Notes: generated by a model not told the origin, from the sequence alone. DNA of 27,500 nucleotides from JBKEAJ01 sp047975005 (GCA_047975005.1 JBKECW010000011.1:1-27500); one strand, 5' to 3'. Positions 15,800-25,002 are shown, counted from the first letter of the stretch. Numbers and translations are program-made.

Positions 15800-17992
15800 A
15801 TGAGAAAGACATTATACTTGACCATAATAACATTGCTGTGTGTAAATGTACTATATGCCCAAAGTCAACTTGCACTTGACGATATTTTCAGTGGTAAGTT
15901 TTCACAGAAGAATGTCGCCGGATTTAGTTCTATGAAAGACGGCAAGGTATTCCTTAAAAAGGACGGCAAAGGAATATTGTCAAAATATAGTTTTGAAAGC
16001 GGTAAAAAACTAGAAACTTTTGTGGATTTGAGCAAGTTGAGAAACTCTCCTATTGAGGATTTTCAGAAATACGAGCTTTCAGAAGATGGTACAAAAATCA
16101 TGTTTGCCGTCAACATCAAAAGCATATATAGGCGTTCGTATACAGCAGAGCACTATATTTGGAACTTTGTCAACCAAGAATGGACACGATTGTCAGAAAA
16201 TGGAGCTCAGGAGGTAGCAACTTTCTCGCCAGATGGAACAAAGATAGCATTTGTAAGAAACAACAATATATTTATCAATAACTTGCGCTTCAATTCAGAG
16301 TCGCAGGTAACTTTCGATGGTAAGACAAACGAAGTAATAAACGGTAAAGGAGACTGGGAATACGAAGAAGAATTTAGCCTTAGCAATGCCATGAGTTGGT
16401 CACCCGATAGTAAATATTTGTCATTCATAAAATTTGACGAGAAGGATGTAAAAGCTTATTCATTGAGAATGTATAAAGGACTGTCTCCAGAGCTAACAGA
16501 GAACGAGCTTTATCCTCAAAATGTCTATTATAAGTATCCAAAGGCAGGCGAGAAAAACTCAGTTGCCTCTGCCTATGTTTATGAATTGATGGAAAAAAAT
16601 ACGATTAAAGTGAAAATTCCAGAGGGAGACAACTATATTCCTCGTTGCTTTTGGTCTCCAGATTCGAAGAATGCTGCTTTTATGGAAATGAACCGTTTTC
16701 AGAATGAACTTAAAATATATTATGCAAACCCTCTTACAGGTGATGTTAAAGTTTTACATCGAGAAACCAATAAAAGATACATTAGCGAAGATTTTCTGGA
16801 CAATGTACATTTTATTAATGACGGAAGAGAGTATGTAACACTCACCGAGAAAGACGGATGGTCGCATCTATATCTCTACGATGTTAATGGAAATGAAAAA
16901 ATGTGTCTGACAAAGGGAAAATACGATGTTACTCGTTTTTATGGTTATAATTCTAAAACTAACACCTATTATTATCAGGCAGCCAAGAAAACGCCGATGC
17001 AGAGAGAGGTGTATGCCGTAACTCATACAAAAAAAGGTCTAGTTGAAACACTATTAACCCCACAAGATGGCACAAACAGTGTTGAATTTTCGGCAGACTA
17101 CAGCTATTATGTATTAAGACATACTTCTTTAAACAAGCCTCTAAACGTTAGCGTATACAGTATTGACGGTACTAAACTTAGAACACTTGAGGATAACGGA
17201 GAGTTGATTGATAGAATATCGGAAGCAAATCTACCCAAGAAAGAGTTTTTTAGTTTCACCAATTCTGAGGGAATTAAACTAAATGGGTGGATAATGAAAC
17301 CTACAGATTTCGATAGTAACAAAAACTATCCTGTGCTAATGACCCAATATAGTGGTCCCAATTCACAGTCGGCAACAGACCGATGGTCTGTTGATTGGAC
17401 AAGCTACATGGCTACTAAGGGCTATATCGTGACATGCGTCGACCCGCGAGGGACTGCTGCTAGAGGTGAAGATTTTAGAAAATGTACCTACAAAGAATTG
17501 GGAGTGCTTGAATCTGCTGACCATATTGATGCTGCAAAATATCTGGCATCACTACCCTATGTTGACAGCGAAAGAATAGCAATGTATGGATGGAGCTATG
17601 GAGGATATATGACAGCACTGACCCTTTGTCGTGCCGGAAACTCTATAAATGCCGGAGTTGCTGTTGCCCCAGTTACAAGTTGGAGATATTATGATGCAAT
17701 ATATACAGAAAGATATATGCAAACTCCTCAGGCGAATAAGGAGGGTTACATTAATAGCTCTGTGGCAAATTATGCAGATGGATTGACAGGCAATCTTATA
17801 CTTATACATGGACTGATCGATGATAATGTGCATCCTCAAAATACTTTTGAATTAGCAGAAGTATTTACACAAAAGGGGCTTGACTTCGATATGCATATTT
17901 ATACAAATAGAGATCACGGTATTTATGGTGGCAATACTAGAAAACACTTGTTTAACAAGATAATTAAATACATAGATAATAGTCTGAAATAG
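15800..17992 (+). CDS. dpp4: Dipeptidyl peptidase IV, family S9B
   Basis: A periplasmic or surface serine peptidase that removes X-Pro and X-Ala dipeptides from peptide N-termini. The 730 residues begin with a signal peptide (cut near VLYAQ-SQ). An eight-bladed propeller domain (about 40-480) carries the DWEYEEEF motif (185-192), whose two last glutamates bind the substrate amino terminus. The alpha/beta-hydrolase domain has the triad Ser599 in GWSYGGYM, Asp674 in IDDNVHPQN and His706 in NRDHGIYGG. Length and motifs agree with the Porphyromonas gingivalis enzyme. It belongs to the asaccharolytic peptide-use machinery of many Bacteroidota. A DUF5686 gene follows after 39 bp, with no terminator between. 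Confidence 0.96.
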   Translation: MRKTLYLTIITLLCVNVLYAQSQLALDDIFSGKFSQKNVAGFSSMKDGKVFLKKDGKGILSKYSFESGKKLETFVDLSKLRNSPIEDFQKYELSEDGTKIMFAVNIKSIYRRSYTAEHYIWNFVNQEWTRLSENGAQEVATFSPDGTKIAFVRNNNIFINNLRFNSESQVTFDGKTNEVINGKGDWEYEEEFSLSNAMSWSPDSKYLSFIKFDEKDVKAYSLRMYKGLSPELTENELYPQNVYYKYPKAGEKNSVASAYVYELMEKNTIKVKIPEGDNYIPRCFWSPDSKNAAFMEMNRFQNELKIYYANPLTGDVKVLHRETNKRYISEDFLDNVHFINDGREYVTLTEKDGWSHLYLYDVNGNEKMCLTKGKYDVTRFYGYNSKTNTYYYQAAKKTPMQREVYAVTHTKKGLVETLLTPQDGTNSVEFSADYSYYVLRHTSLNKPLNVSVYSIDGTKLRTLEDNGELIDRISEANLPKKEFFSFTNSEGIKLNGWIMKPTDFDSNKNYPVLMTQYSGPNSQSATDRWSVDWTSYMATKGYIVTCVDPRGTAARGEDFRKCTYKELGVLESADHIDAAKYLASLPYVDSERIAMYGWSYGGYMTALTLCRAGNSINAGVAVAPVTSWRYYDAIYTERYMQTPQANKEGYINSSVANYADGLTGNLILIHGLIDDNVHPQNTFELAEVFTQKGLDFDMHIYTNRDHGIYGGNTRKHLFNKIIKYIDNSLK

Positions 17993-18031
17993 TATTATAT
18001 CTTGTATTGCTCCTTTTTTTATTGCATATAG

Positions 18032-20503
18032 ATGAGAATATTCCGACTTTTATTTTTGTGCGCAGTATTACCCATTTGTTTGCCATGGTCTGAGCTAACA
18101 GCTCAGACCATGATCAAAGGACTTGTCTTTGAGGAGGATGGGAAAACTCCAATTCCCTTTGCAAATGTATATGTAGAAGGAACAGGAGAAGGAGCAATTA
18201 CTGATTTGGAAGGTGCATTTAAACTTGTTGATAAAACAAAAGATGTAGATACTCTAAAGGTGTCGTCTATAGGCTATACAACAGAACGTGTAGCAGTCAA
18301 CAAGGAAAAAATAAACTATATCATAGTGCTTAATAATGAGGTTTTTAGCCTTAATGAATCAATTATTACTCCCGGTAATAATCCCGCTCATCCTATTATA
18401 CGTAAAGCAATAGAACTCAAAGATAGGAACAACCCAAAGAACCTGCCAAATTGGAAAGCTAAAGTATATAATAAGCTACGAATGGACATAAAGAACTTTG
18501 AGCTGCCAAAGAACAAACGCTTTCAGAGAAATTTCAATTTCCTGTATGATTATGTTGACTCCACAAAAGACAAAAGCCATAAGTTTTTACCCATCCTCAT
18601 AACAGAAACATCCTCCAAGGTTTATCACATCAAGGGAGAAAATTCACTTACGGAAGTTATTGAAGCCTCGCGTGCTTCAGGTATTAATCCGGAAAACATA
18701 TCACAATTCACAGGGCAAGTCAACCAGGACTTAAATCCATACGCAAACTCTGTTCAGATAGGAAATCTCAACATCACGCTTCCTTTGAACAATCGCGCCC
18801 TATCCTACTACCGTTTTTTTCTTTACGATACGTCGACAATAATAAATAATGTTGAATGTTATAAAATTTCATTTTCTCCTAAATATACTCAGAGTAACAC
18901 TCTCAAAGGACTGATTTGGATTGATAAGAAAGATTATGCCATTGTAAGATTAGAGGCTAAAATGCCTGAAAAGATTAACGTTAACTATGTTACTGATTTT
19001 TATGCTACATACGATTTCAGAAAACAAGATGAATATTGGATACCATACAAGCAGTTGGTTTACGTTGATTTAAATCTTACGGAAGGAAATTTTATAGATA
19101 TTCCGGCACTTCTCGGATACAAAACCACCTATTATTCTGACTTGGTATTTGAAGATAATGAACATGAGATAAAGGCTTTGAAACGTATATCGACTATACA
19201 TATAAACGAGGATGCTTATGAGCACAAGGAAAACGAGACCGTTTGGAAATCTTTGCGTCCTGAAGCACTGAGCTCTACTGAACAAGGCATATATGAAATG
19301 GTTGATAGTCTTAAAGAAGTGCCTTTATTCAATACGTTGGAAAATTCGGTGGAGTTTTTAACTTACGGCTACACAAAACATAATAAATTTGAGTATGGTC
19401 CCTACTACTACTTGTGGAGTAGTGATAAGGTACAAGGAAATCGCTTTCGTTTAGGAGCACGCACAACAACAAAATTTAGTGAGAAATTTAGATTTAGCGG
19501 GCATGTTGCCTATGGCATGAAAGATGAAGCATGGAAGTATGGATCTAAATTTGAATGGGTTATAAATAGAAAAAGATTCACCAAGTTTTATGTTAATTAT
19601 ATTAAAGACATGGAAACTATGGGACGAGGATTTGATGCTATGAGCGAAAGCAACATGCTTAATTCGCTGATAAGTCGAGACTTGAACGACAAGCTGAGTC
19701 TTACGGAAAATAAATCTATAGGATTGCAACTCGACTGGATGCGTGGTTTTTCTACAAACTTTGAAGTTGAGCACAAAGCTGTGTATGGCTCGTCTTTTGT
19801 TCCTTTTATTACTCCACAAGGAGAAAGATTAAGAAAATTTGATATAATGACCCTTAAAATATCAAACAGATTTGCATTCAAAGAAACAGAGTATGTACGA
19901 GGTTTTGATAAGCGTCGCATATCCATCAAAGGCCCTACAATGTTTGTAAATTTAGACATCGGATTTAAAGCTGTAGAAGCAGACTACGATTATCGTAAAT
20001 TAGAGTTTATCTTTGCCAATAAAATAAACTCTAACCCATTCGGATATGGATTTATCTTTGCCTCAGCAGGGAAAATATGGGGAGATGTTCCTTTCCCTCT
20101 TCTAAAACTTCATGCCGGCAATGAGACCTACGTGTTTAGCAAGTTTTCTAGTAACTTAATGAATTACCAAGAATTTGCCAGCGACGAATATGTAACATTC
20201 AATTACGAGCATCATTTTCAGGGCTTCTTTTTTAATAAATTACCTTTAATTAGGAAACTAGAATTACGGGAGGTTATTGGAGGGAGAGCAGTATATGGGA
20301 GAATGAAAAATGAACACCAAAAAGATATATTATTGCCTCCTGATATGAGCACTCTGCAAGGCAAGCCTTATGTGGAAGTAAACTGTGGAATAGAGAATAT
20401 TTTTAACCTTGTCAGAGTAGATGCAGTGTGGCGCTTGACACACGAGGATGCTCCAGATACTAGTAATTTTGGAATATTTGTATCTCTGAATCTGGAATTA
20501 TAA
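18032..20503 (+). CDS. DUF5686 outer membrane protein with CarboxypepD_reg-like domain
   Basis: An 823-residue envelope protein. The signal peptide ends near ELTAQ (25). An N-terminal carboxypeptidase-regulatory-like beta sandwich (about 28-110) has IKGLVFEEDGKTPIPFANVY and SSIGYTTERV, as in TonB-receptor N-termini. The rest is the DUF5686 region: HPIIRKAIELKDRNNP, then strand-rich sequence with RLGARTTTKFSEKFRFSGHV and MGRGFDAM, likely an outer-membrane barrel. No plug domain is visible, so it is not a TonB receptor. The function of the family is unknown. It is probably co-transcribed with the DPP IV gene. Codons 18-27 lie inside a 13-bp perfect hairpin (18084-18112), listed separately. Confidence 0.88.
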   Translation: MRIFRLLFLCAVLPICLPWSELTAQTMIKGLVFEEDGKTPIPFANVYVEGTGEGAITDLEGAFKLVDKTKDVDTLKVSSIGYTTERVAVNKEKINYIIVLNNEVFSLNESIITPGNNPAHPIIRKAIELKDRNNPKNLPNWKAKVYNKLRMDIKNFELPKNKRFQRNFNFLYDYVDSTKDKSHKFLPILITETSSKVYHIKGENSLTEVIEASRASGINPENISQFTGQVNQDLNPYANSVQIGNLNITLPLNNRALSYYRFFLYDTSTIINNVECYKISFSPKYTQSNTLKGLIWIDKKDYAIVRLEAKMPEKINVNYVTDFYATYDFRKQDEYWIPYKQLVYVDLNLTEGNFIDIPALLGYKTTYYSDLVFEDNEHEIKALKRISTIHINEDAYEHKENETVWKSLRPEALSSTEQGIYEMVDSLKEVPLFNTLENSVEFLTYGYTKHNKFEYGPYYYLWSSDKVQGNRFRLGARTTTKFSEKFRFSGHVAYGMKDEAWKYGSKFEWVINRKRFTKFYVNYIKDMETMGRGFDAMSESNMLNSLISRDLNDKLSLTENKSIGLQLDWMRGFSTNFEVEHKAVYGSSFVPFITPQGERLRKFDIMTLKISNRFAFKETEYVRGFDKRRISIKGPTMFVNLDIGFKAVEADYDYRKLEFIFANKINSNPFGYGFIFASAGKIWGDVPFPLLKLHAGNETYVFSKFSSNLMNYQEFASDEYVTFNYEHHFQGFFFNKLPLIRKLELREVIGGRAVYGRMKNEHQKDILLPPDMSTLQGKPYVEVNCGIENIFNLVRVDAVWRLTHEDAPDTSNFGIFVSLNLEL
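18079..18118 (+). other. Strong hairpin inside the start of the DUF5686 coding sequence
   Basis: A perfect 13-bp inverted repeat (18084-18096 with 18100-18112) has only AAC as loop. Outside it, TTTG (18079-18082) can pair with CAAA (18115-18118). It begins about 50 nt after the start codon, at the part coding for the signal-peptide cleavage site. No T-run follows, so it is not a plain terminator. A role in folding or stability of the mRNA is inference. Confidence 0.6.
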
Positions 20504-20535
20504 AGAATAAACTTATTCGACGAATAGGTGCAAAT

Positions 20536-23382
20536 TCAATAATTAAAGCTAAGTGTGAAGCCTACTGTCGTTTCGCCCGTGTAGTCCAATCGGTATAACT
20601 GACAGCCAATGTCAAAATCAGCAAAAAAGTTGAATGCGTCTACCTCTGCGGAAAGTCCTATTCCGTAAGAGCTCATATTAGCCGTGACAGACTGATACCA
20701 CAAACGGGAAATATCGTAGGATACTTGTCCTTTTATTCTCTTGATATACAGTACTCTGCCTAGAGCTAAGTCTATGTCCCAAATCGGGAATTTGTAGCTG
20801 CCCTGCACAGTTAACATCCTGTCGTTCAAATAGTCCTTGTAGCCACGCGCATTGCGTATGTAATCGTCGTTCAAAAGGTCGCCGTTTTTATTCTGTACTC
20901 CTCCATACAGTTCAATGGCATGACGTTTTATAAAACTTGGGAGTATAAATCCGGTTTCTCCAAAAAATGTCATAGTAGAACGACTTTCAGAGATATTACT
21001 CTGCCTGTATTTTGTATTACTGCTCCTTATGCCGATATTTTTCCATGTGCCAAAGGATGATACAACATTTGAATATGGTGCATTTATAAGTACTGACCAA
21101 TAAAGTCCTGCATATATACTGTGCTTGTAATTGTTTCCCTTCAAGTATTCGTTAGAGCTTTCCGGTAACGAAGCGGTCTCAAAGTCTGCATTGTCATATT
21201 TGTAACCAGCTTTTGGACGTACAGTAAAATACTTGTTGTTGTTCTGAAATATGAGTGGCAGACTGACATCCAAATCCACATCAAAGGCTTGTTGTTTAAG
21301 CGATTGCATCAGTCCGTAATTGTCATAATATCCAATGTCCCTAGCATTGCTGTATTCAATACTTGCATTGATTATAGGAGCTAATGCCATATAGCTGATA
21401 TTTAGTCCTGCACGCTCTTTTTTGTTATAAAAATCATAGCCCACAAACGCTGAACTCGTCATTGTACTCAATACATTCTGGCTCAAAACGGCGAAGTTTA
21501 TACCATCCTCGTCATTGCTTATTGCAGGCATGGGCATCCAACTATGGATATTTATGAGGTTTGATTTTTTATATTTTGTTATTTCCTTGCTAGCATTTTC
21601 TTTATTTGATTGTGAAAAATCTAATACCTCAGATTGATTAATTAATTTATTATAGTTATTCTGTAATTCCTTTATCTTTATTTCTTTTTCTTTAAACACT
21701 TCTCCTTTCTTAACTTGATGTCCCCTAAAGTCTCGCTCTATCACAAAGGAATTGTTGGCTGTAAGAATAGGACAGCTGGCAGTGATAAAAGGTGTATAAC
21801 ACAAATGCATATTTTTATTATCATCAATAGAATAAATAGCCATCCTCTCATCGCAATAGCCCGAAAAATAGATTTTGTTGCCGATAACTCTGAGATGCGA
21901 CATTGCAAAATCAGAGGGTGGCAATATCTCCTCAGTTTTGCCGGTTTCAACGTCTACTTTTATTATGCTCTTGCCTTGCAGGGTCTTTGCAAAGCAGTAA
22001 ACTGCACTGCCATCCTTGTTCCAAACCGGAGTTGAGAGTTGCCTTGTACCTTCTATTTTTATGTCTGTAATATGCTTTCTACCAATGGTATATACTGACA
22101 ATATGCTCTCTCCTGTTTGTTTTTGCTTCACTGCCGCAAACTGTCTTTTGTCAGGATAAATGCTTGGCGAAAACAGAAAATCGTCGAAAGAGAGACGTGT
22201 TTTTTTCTCTGTTTTTATATTGTAAATATAGATTGTAGTTTTGTCGGCATGCTGCCAACGCCCCTGTTGCTCTACTGCCGTCCAAATAACAAAGTCTTGG
22301 TTGGCACTCAAATTCTCATCGTTTACATATCCGATATTTATTAACTCTTGTTCTTGCAGCTCTCCATCAAGTTTTATTTTTACTAGTTTAGATACCTTAT
22401 CATAGGAACTCTTTATTGCAATAGCTTCAGTATCACTTGTCTGCCATAGGTTTGAGTATTTAATATATCTCTTACTTTTCTGAGGAATACTGTCGGGATT
22501 AATGTCAAAGTCACCATCGGTATAACGTTTGCTCCACACAGTCTTGATGCTGTCCATCGTACGATTATAAAGCTCCATCTGCCCCATGCCTATGTTGTTT
22601 TTTATATATCTGTTGAATGGCGACAGCATATAGAATTTGCGTCCCACATAGTTAGTCGTTTTATCCCACATTGCCGAGCCGTGAAGATTATTAGCATAGT
22701 TAACTAGTTGATAGCCCATGTGATAGTAGTTGGGAACAAAGTCCTTGTATGAGCCGTGAGAGGTTTTCATATAGGAATAAGTCTTATCGTGCAAGAGATT
22801 TGGCACATATTCGTTGATGAAAAATGGATTGCGACCCCTACCCGCCTTCGATAAGCGCGTTTCGGCATCTACAGCGTCGCCTTCCAAGAACCACTGAGGA
22901 ACGAAAAGGCCCAAAATAGCTCCCGTAAACTGCTCTCCTGCAAGCCAATGACAGGGTTTGTATATTCCTCTGCTTAGCTCCGAAAGCTGTTGAATGTGCC
23001 TAAACTCATGTATTGCCAAGTGCTGTACCCACAGGTTGCTTGATGCATCAATGGACGGTGCAAAGTATAGCTCAGAGCGGCGGGGAGCCCACGACACCAT
23101 GCCATTGCTGTATGCTGTGGCTCCATGTATTAATATCGGCATCTTTTTTAGATATGTCCCTTCTGCCCTTCTGCGCTGATACAACAAGTCGAAAGCACTT
23201 GCCCACTCTGCAGCAGAGTAGCTCAGACTATCGGAGAAAATCAGCTTGTAATCTTCGCTTTCTATTTTACTCCACTTCAATCTCGCAGGGTCTTGTCCTG
23301 TAATATAGTACTGAGCCTTGACCTCTATCTTGAAGGATAGTAATAGCGCGATAAATAAAACAGTTGTGAAATATCTTGTCAT
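20536..23382 (-). CDS. Secreted gluzincin-like peptidase domain / propeller-like / beta-barrel protein
   Basis: A 948-residue protein with a signal peptide (MTRYFTTVLFIALLLSFKIE, cut near VKAQ). Residues 30-270 resemble a peptidase MA-like domain: HEFRH at 125-129 supplies two histidines and a glutamate, and WFLEGDA (164-170) supplies the likely third zinc ligand Glu167. Residues about 290-560 contain repeated TolB/WD-like strands (IYIYNIKTEKKTRLSFDDF, TPVWNKDGSAVYCFAK, GNKIYFSGYCDERMAIYSID). After a charged Lys/Glu/Asn linker (about 565-615) the C-terminal third looks like an outer-membrane barrel (VGYDFYNKKERAGLNISYM) ending in FTLSFNY. Similar proteins are annotated as hypothetical or TolB-like in Bacteroidota; I know of no assigned function. 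It is convergent with the DUF5686 gene, 32 bp away. Confidence 0.8.
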   Translation of the reverse strand: MTRYFTTVLFIALLLSFKIEVKAQYYITGQDPARLKWSKIESEDYKLIFSDSLSYSAAEWASAFDLLYQRRRAEGTYLKKMPILIHGATAYSNGMVSWAPRRSELYFAPSIDASSNLWVQHLAIHEFRHIQQLSELSRGIYKPCHWLAGEQFTGAILGLFVPQWFLEGDAVDAETRLSKAGRGRNPFFINEYVPNLLHDKTYSYMKTSHGSYKDFVPNYYHMGYQLVNYANNLHGSAMWDKTTNYVGRKFYMLSPFNRYIKNNIGMGQMELYNRTMDSIKTVWSKRYTDGDFDINPDSIPQKSKRYIKYSNLWQTSDTEAIAIKSSYDKVSKLVKIKLDGELQEQELINIGYVNDENLSANQDFVIWTAVEQQGRWQHADKTTIYIYNIKTEKKTRLSFDDFLFSPSIYPDKRQFAAVKQKQTGESILSVYTIGRKHITDIKIEGTRQLSTPVWNKDGSAVYCFAKTLQGKSIIKVDVETGKTEEILPPSDFAMSHLRVIGNKIYFSGYCDERMAIYSIDDNKNMHLCYTPFITASCPILTANNSFVIERDFRGHQVKKGEVFKEKEIKIKELQNNYNKLINQSEVLDFSQSNKENASKEITKYKKSNLINIHSWMPMPAISNDEDGINFAVLSQNVLSTMTSSAFVGYDFYNKKERAGLNISYMALAPIINASIEYSNARDIGYYDNYGLMQSLKQQAFDVDLDVSLPLIFQNNNKYFTVRPKAGYKYDNADFETASLPESSNEYLKGNNYKHSIYAGLYWSVLINAPYSNVVSSFGTWKNIGIRSSNTKYRQSNISESRSTMTFFGETGFILPSFIKRHAIELYGGVQNKNGDLLNDDYIRNARGYKDYLNDRMLTVQGSYKFPIWDIDLALGRVLYIKRIKGQVSYDISRLWYQSVTANMSSYGIGLSAEVDAFNFFADFDIGCQLYRLDYTGETTVGFTLSFNY

Positions 23383-23549
23383 AAATCAGTTTCTCGTACT
23401 TATATTCTCTCTAATAAAGTTAACTCGCCAATACCAACTCCGACTCAACATCTATTATCTATCGGAAAAAGTATTCTCGTTTTTTTTGTCTAAAGTAAGC
23501 AAAAAACAGCATCTTCTGAAAAAGCTATCGTAAAAAATTTAATTTAATT
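23383..23549. other. Upstream region of the 948-residue gene, no gene seen
   Basis: An AT-rich leader between divergent genes. On the minus strand TAACTTTA, one base off TAnnTTTG, lies about 35 bp upstream of the start codon, with a TTGA about 22 bp before it. This is a weak promoter candidate. A 71-codon plus-strand frame (23318-23533) overlaps the neighbouring gene and looks spurious. Confidence 0.35.
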
Positions 23550-23684
23550 CGCAGGTTTCAATATGTTCTGCCTGTACGGTTTTATAAGCCCATGCCCCAC
23601 CCCAACTGTTGTCTGTCGGATGTACGCCACTCTGATATCATGCGCCCGACATTGAGCCGCTTTACCTGTCACAAGTACGCATAC
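23550..23684. other. GC-rich non-coding island
   Basis: About 51% G+C by hand count over 135 bp, against AT-rich DNA on both sides. No start codon, known RNA or repeat was recognised. A 6-bp inverted repeat (TGTCGG at 23615-23620 with CCGACA at 23646-23651) lies inside. The minus strand is open for about 40 codons to a stop at the left end, without a convincing family match. It may be a decayed gene fragment or an unrecognised RNA. Confidence 0.35.
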
Positions 23685-23741
23685 TATTGATAATGATTAA
23701 GAATACGGCATAAAAATAATGATTATGGTAATATATAATAA

Positions 23742-23773
23742 TTGTACGCATTAAAAAAAAATCACTATACTTG
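23742..23773 (+). promoter_or_regulatory. Promoter of the collagen-like lipoprotein gene
   Basis: TTG at 23742-23744, a 21-bp spacer and TATACTTG (23766-23773, one base off TAnnTTTG) form a good Bacteroidota promoter. Its -7 box includes the TTG at 23771 that opens the longer reading frame, which excludes that codon as a start. Confidence 0.6.
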
Positions 23774-23797
23774 CACGTTCAAAATAAAACGAAAATC

Positions 23798-24334
23798 ATG
23801 AAAAAAAATCTATTGAGAATAACAATTATCCTGCTGAGCATCGGTATGATAAATTCATGCATTGGTCCGCAGGGAGAGCCTGGGAGAGATGGGCTTGATG
23901 GCTCAAATACAATTGGCGAAACATTAGAAATCAGTGCTAATTTCTTGGAACAATATAACTATACCGAGAGAATTACTTTAAGCCCTGCGATATACGATGG
24001 TGATGCAATATTCGTTTATTGGCGGAGTTCTGAGAATCCAAATGTATGGAGACCACTACCTTACACCGTATATTTTGAAGATGGCAATGAGTTGGATTAC
24101 ATGTTTGACTATACATTGAATGATGTCCAAATATATTTAGGCTTTACACACGCAAGTCCACCTGTTGATTATTCTTCAAATCAGATATTTAGGATAGTGA
24201 TAATCCCAAGTCAGCTGATTCAAAGTACGACAGGTCTAAATAAAGACAGTCTAAAATATATGGAGTATAATGAATTGATAAATACTCTGAAAAACAACAA
24301 TGTTAACTTTACGGAGCGCACAATAGTAGAATAA
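23798..24334 (+). CDS. Lipoprotein with short collagen-like segment
   Basis: A 178-residue lipoprotein. The start at 23798 gives a standard signal, MKKNLLRITIILLSIGMINSC, lipidated at Cys21. Directly after it come four Gly-X-Y triplets, GPQGEPGRDGLDG (23-35). The remaining 140 residues form a globular region with VYWRSSENPNVWRPLPYTVY, DYMFDYTLNDVQIYLGF and NQIFRIVIIPSQL. I recall similar Bacteroidota lipoproteins with a GPQGPxGxDG start and a VWRLLPQT-type motif; their function is unknown. The collagen-like part is too short to form a stable triple helix alone and may act as a rigid spacer. It is preceded by its own promoter and followed by tRNA-Arg. Confidence 0.82.
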   Translation: MKKNLLRITIILLSIGMINSCIGPQGEPGRDGLDGSNTIGETLEISANFLEQYNYTERITLSPAIYDGDAIFVYWRSSENPNVWRPLPYTVYFEDGNELDYMFDYTLNDVQIYLGFTHASPPVDYSSNQIFRIVIIPSQLIQSTTGLNKDSLKYMEYNELINTLKNNNVNFTERTIVE

Positions 24335-24337
24335 TAA

Positions 24338-24369
24338 TTTTAAGGGTAGAGGTAATTTTATTACCTTTG
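24338..24369 (+). promoter_or_regulatory. Promoter of tRNA-Arg (CCU)
   Basis: TTTT at 24338-24341, a 20-bp spacer and a perfect TACCTTTG at 24362-24369 end 11 bp before the tRNA. A 7-bp inverted repeat, AGGTAAT (24350-24356) with ATTACCT (24360-24366), overlaps the -7 box. Confidence 0.65.
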
Positions 24370-24380
24370 CACCTCATGAT

Positions 24381-24452
24381 GGTCTCATAGTTCAAGGGAT
24401 AGAATAGAAGTTTCCTAAACTTTAGATCCAGGTTCGAGTCCTGGTGAGACCA
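24381..24452 (+). tRNA. tRNA-Arg, anticodon CCU
   Basis: It folds as a full cloverleaf of 72 nt: acceptor stem GGTCTCA/TGAGACC with discriminator A at 24452; D stem GTTC/GAAT with GG in the loop; anticodon stem GAAGT/ACTTT with loop TTCCTAA and anticodon CCT at 24414-24416; a 4-nt variable loop; and T stem CCAGG/CCTGG with loop TTCGAGT. The 3' CCA is not encoded. It reads the rare arginine codon AGG. Confidence 0.95.
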
Positions 24453-24492
24453 CTTTCCTAAAACACACACCCTGATTAACAGGTATTGTATT

Positions 24493-25002
24493 ATGAAGTT
24501 GTCTGGCAAAATATTATCTTTTGTACTGATGTCTCTATTCTTATTATTAGAGACGGGCATTCCTATGTACAAAAGCATGTGCTGTAAACATGACATTCAC
24601 ACATCTTTGTATTTTGACGAGAGTACCTGCAATCAAAACCACTCTGATTGCTGTGGGCATAGAAATAATATCTCTGACAACGCAAACTGTTGCTCGAATG
24701 ATAACACTGCTAATTGCTGTAAGGACATAGACTGCAACGAACCTGCCAACGACTGCGGGAATACTAAACGAGACGTAGCTAAACTATCAATAGATATACA
24801 CAACACTACCAATTTTGTCAGTATTAGCGATATTTGTCCAATGACTATTGTAGTACCTATGTGGTATTCATCGGGGTTTTTATGCCTCAACGATAATATA
24901 GCAGACAATAAGGAAAGAGACAACAACCTAATACCATATAATTACGGACGAAAGATGAAAATCTTTCTCAATCAGCTCTCTATTTCACCTCGACCTTGCT
25001 AG
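24493..25002 (+). CDS. Cysteine-rich secreted protein upstream of TonB receptor (HYC_CC_PP-like)
   Basis: A 169-residue protein with an N-terminal membrane or signal segment (MKLSGKILSFVLMSLFLLLETG). Eleven cysteines follow within residues 30-88, including four Cys-Cys pairs (30-31, 53-54, 66-67, 75-76) mixed with His, Asp and Asn; three more lie at 115, 131 and 169. The layout of a short secreted Cys-rich protein directly before a CarboxypepD_reg/TonB receptor recalls the HYC_CC_PP family of Bacteroidota, but the diagnostic words are not clear here. Inference: metal binding or handling, perhaps copper or zinc, at the cell surface or in the periplasm. It begins 40 bp after tRNA-Arg and may share its transcript. 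Confidence 0.7.
   Translation: MKLSGKILSFVLMSLFLLLETGIPMYKSMCCKHDIHTSLYFDESTCNQNHSDCCGHRNNISDNANCCSNDNTANCCKDIDCNEPANDCGNTKRDVAKLSIDIHNTTNFVSISDICPMTIVVPMWYSSGFLCLNDNIADNKERDNNLIPYNYGRKMKIFLNQLSISPRPC

Noticed and set aside
20508..20526. Inverted repeat TATTCG-A-CGAATA between the convergent DUF5686 and 948-residue genes
   Set aside because: The loop would be one base; it cannot form a useful hairpin as written, and there is no T-run.
23318..23533. 71-codon plus-strand frame upstream of the collagen-like gene
   Set aside because: It starts inside the 948-residue gene on the other strand and has no recognised motif.
24309..24596. 95-codon minus-strand frame with WSHQDSNLDLKFRKLLFYPLNYET
   Set aside because: The middle is the translated antisense of tRNA-Arg, a well-known source of false protein predictions.
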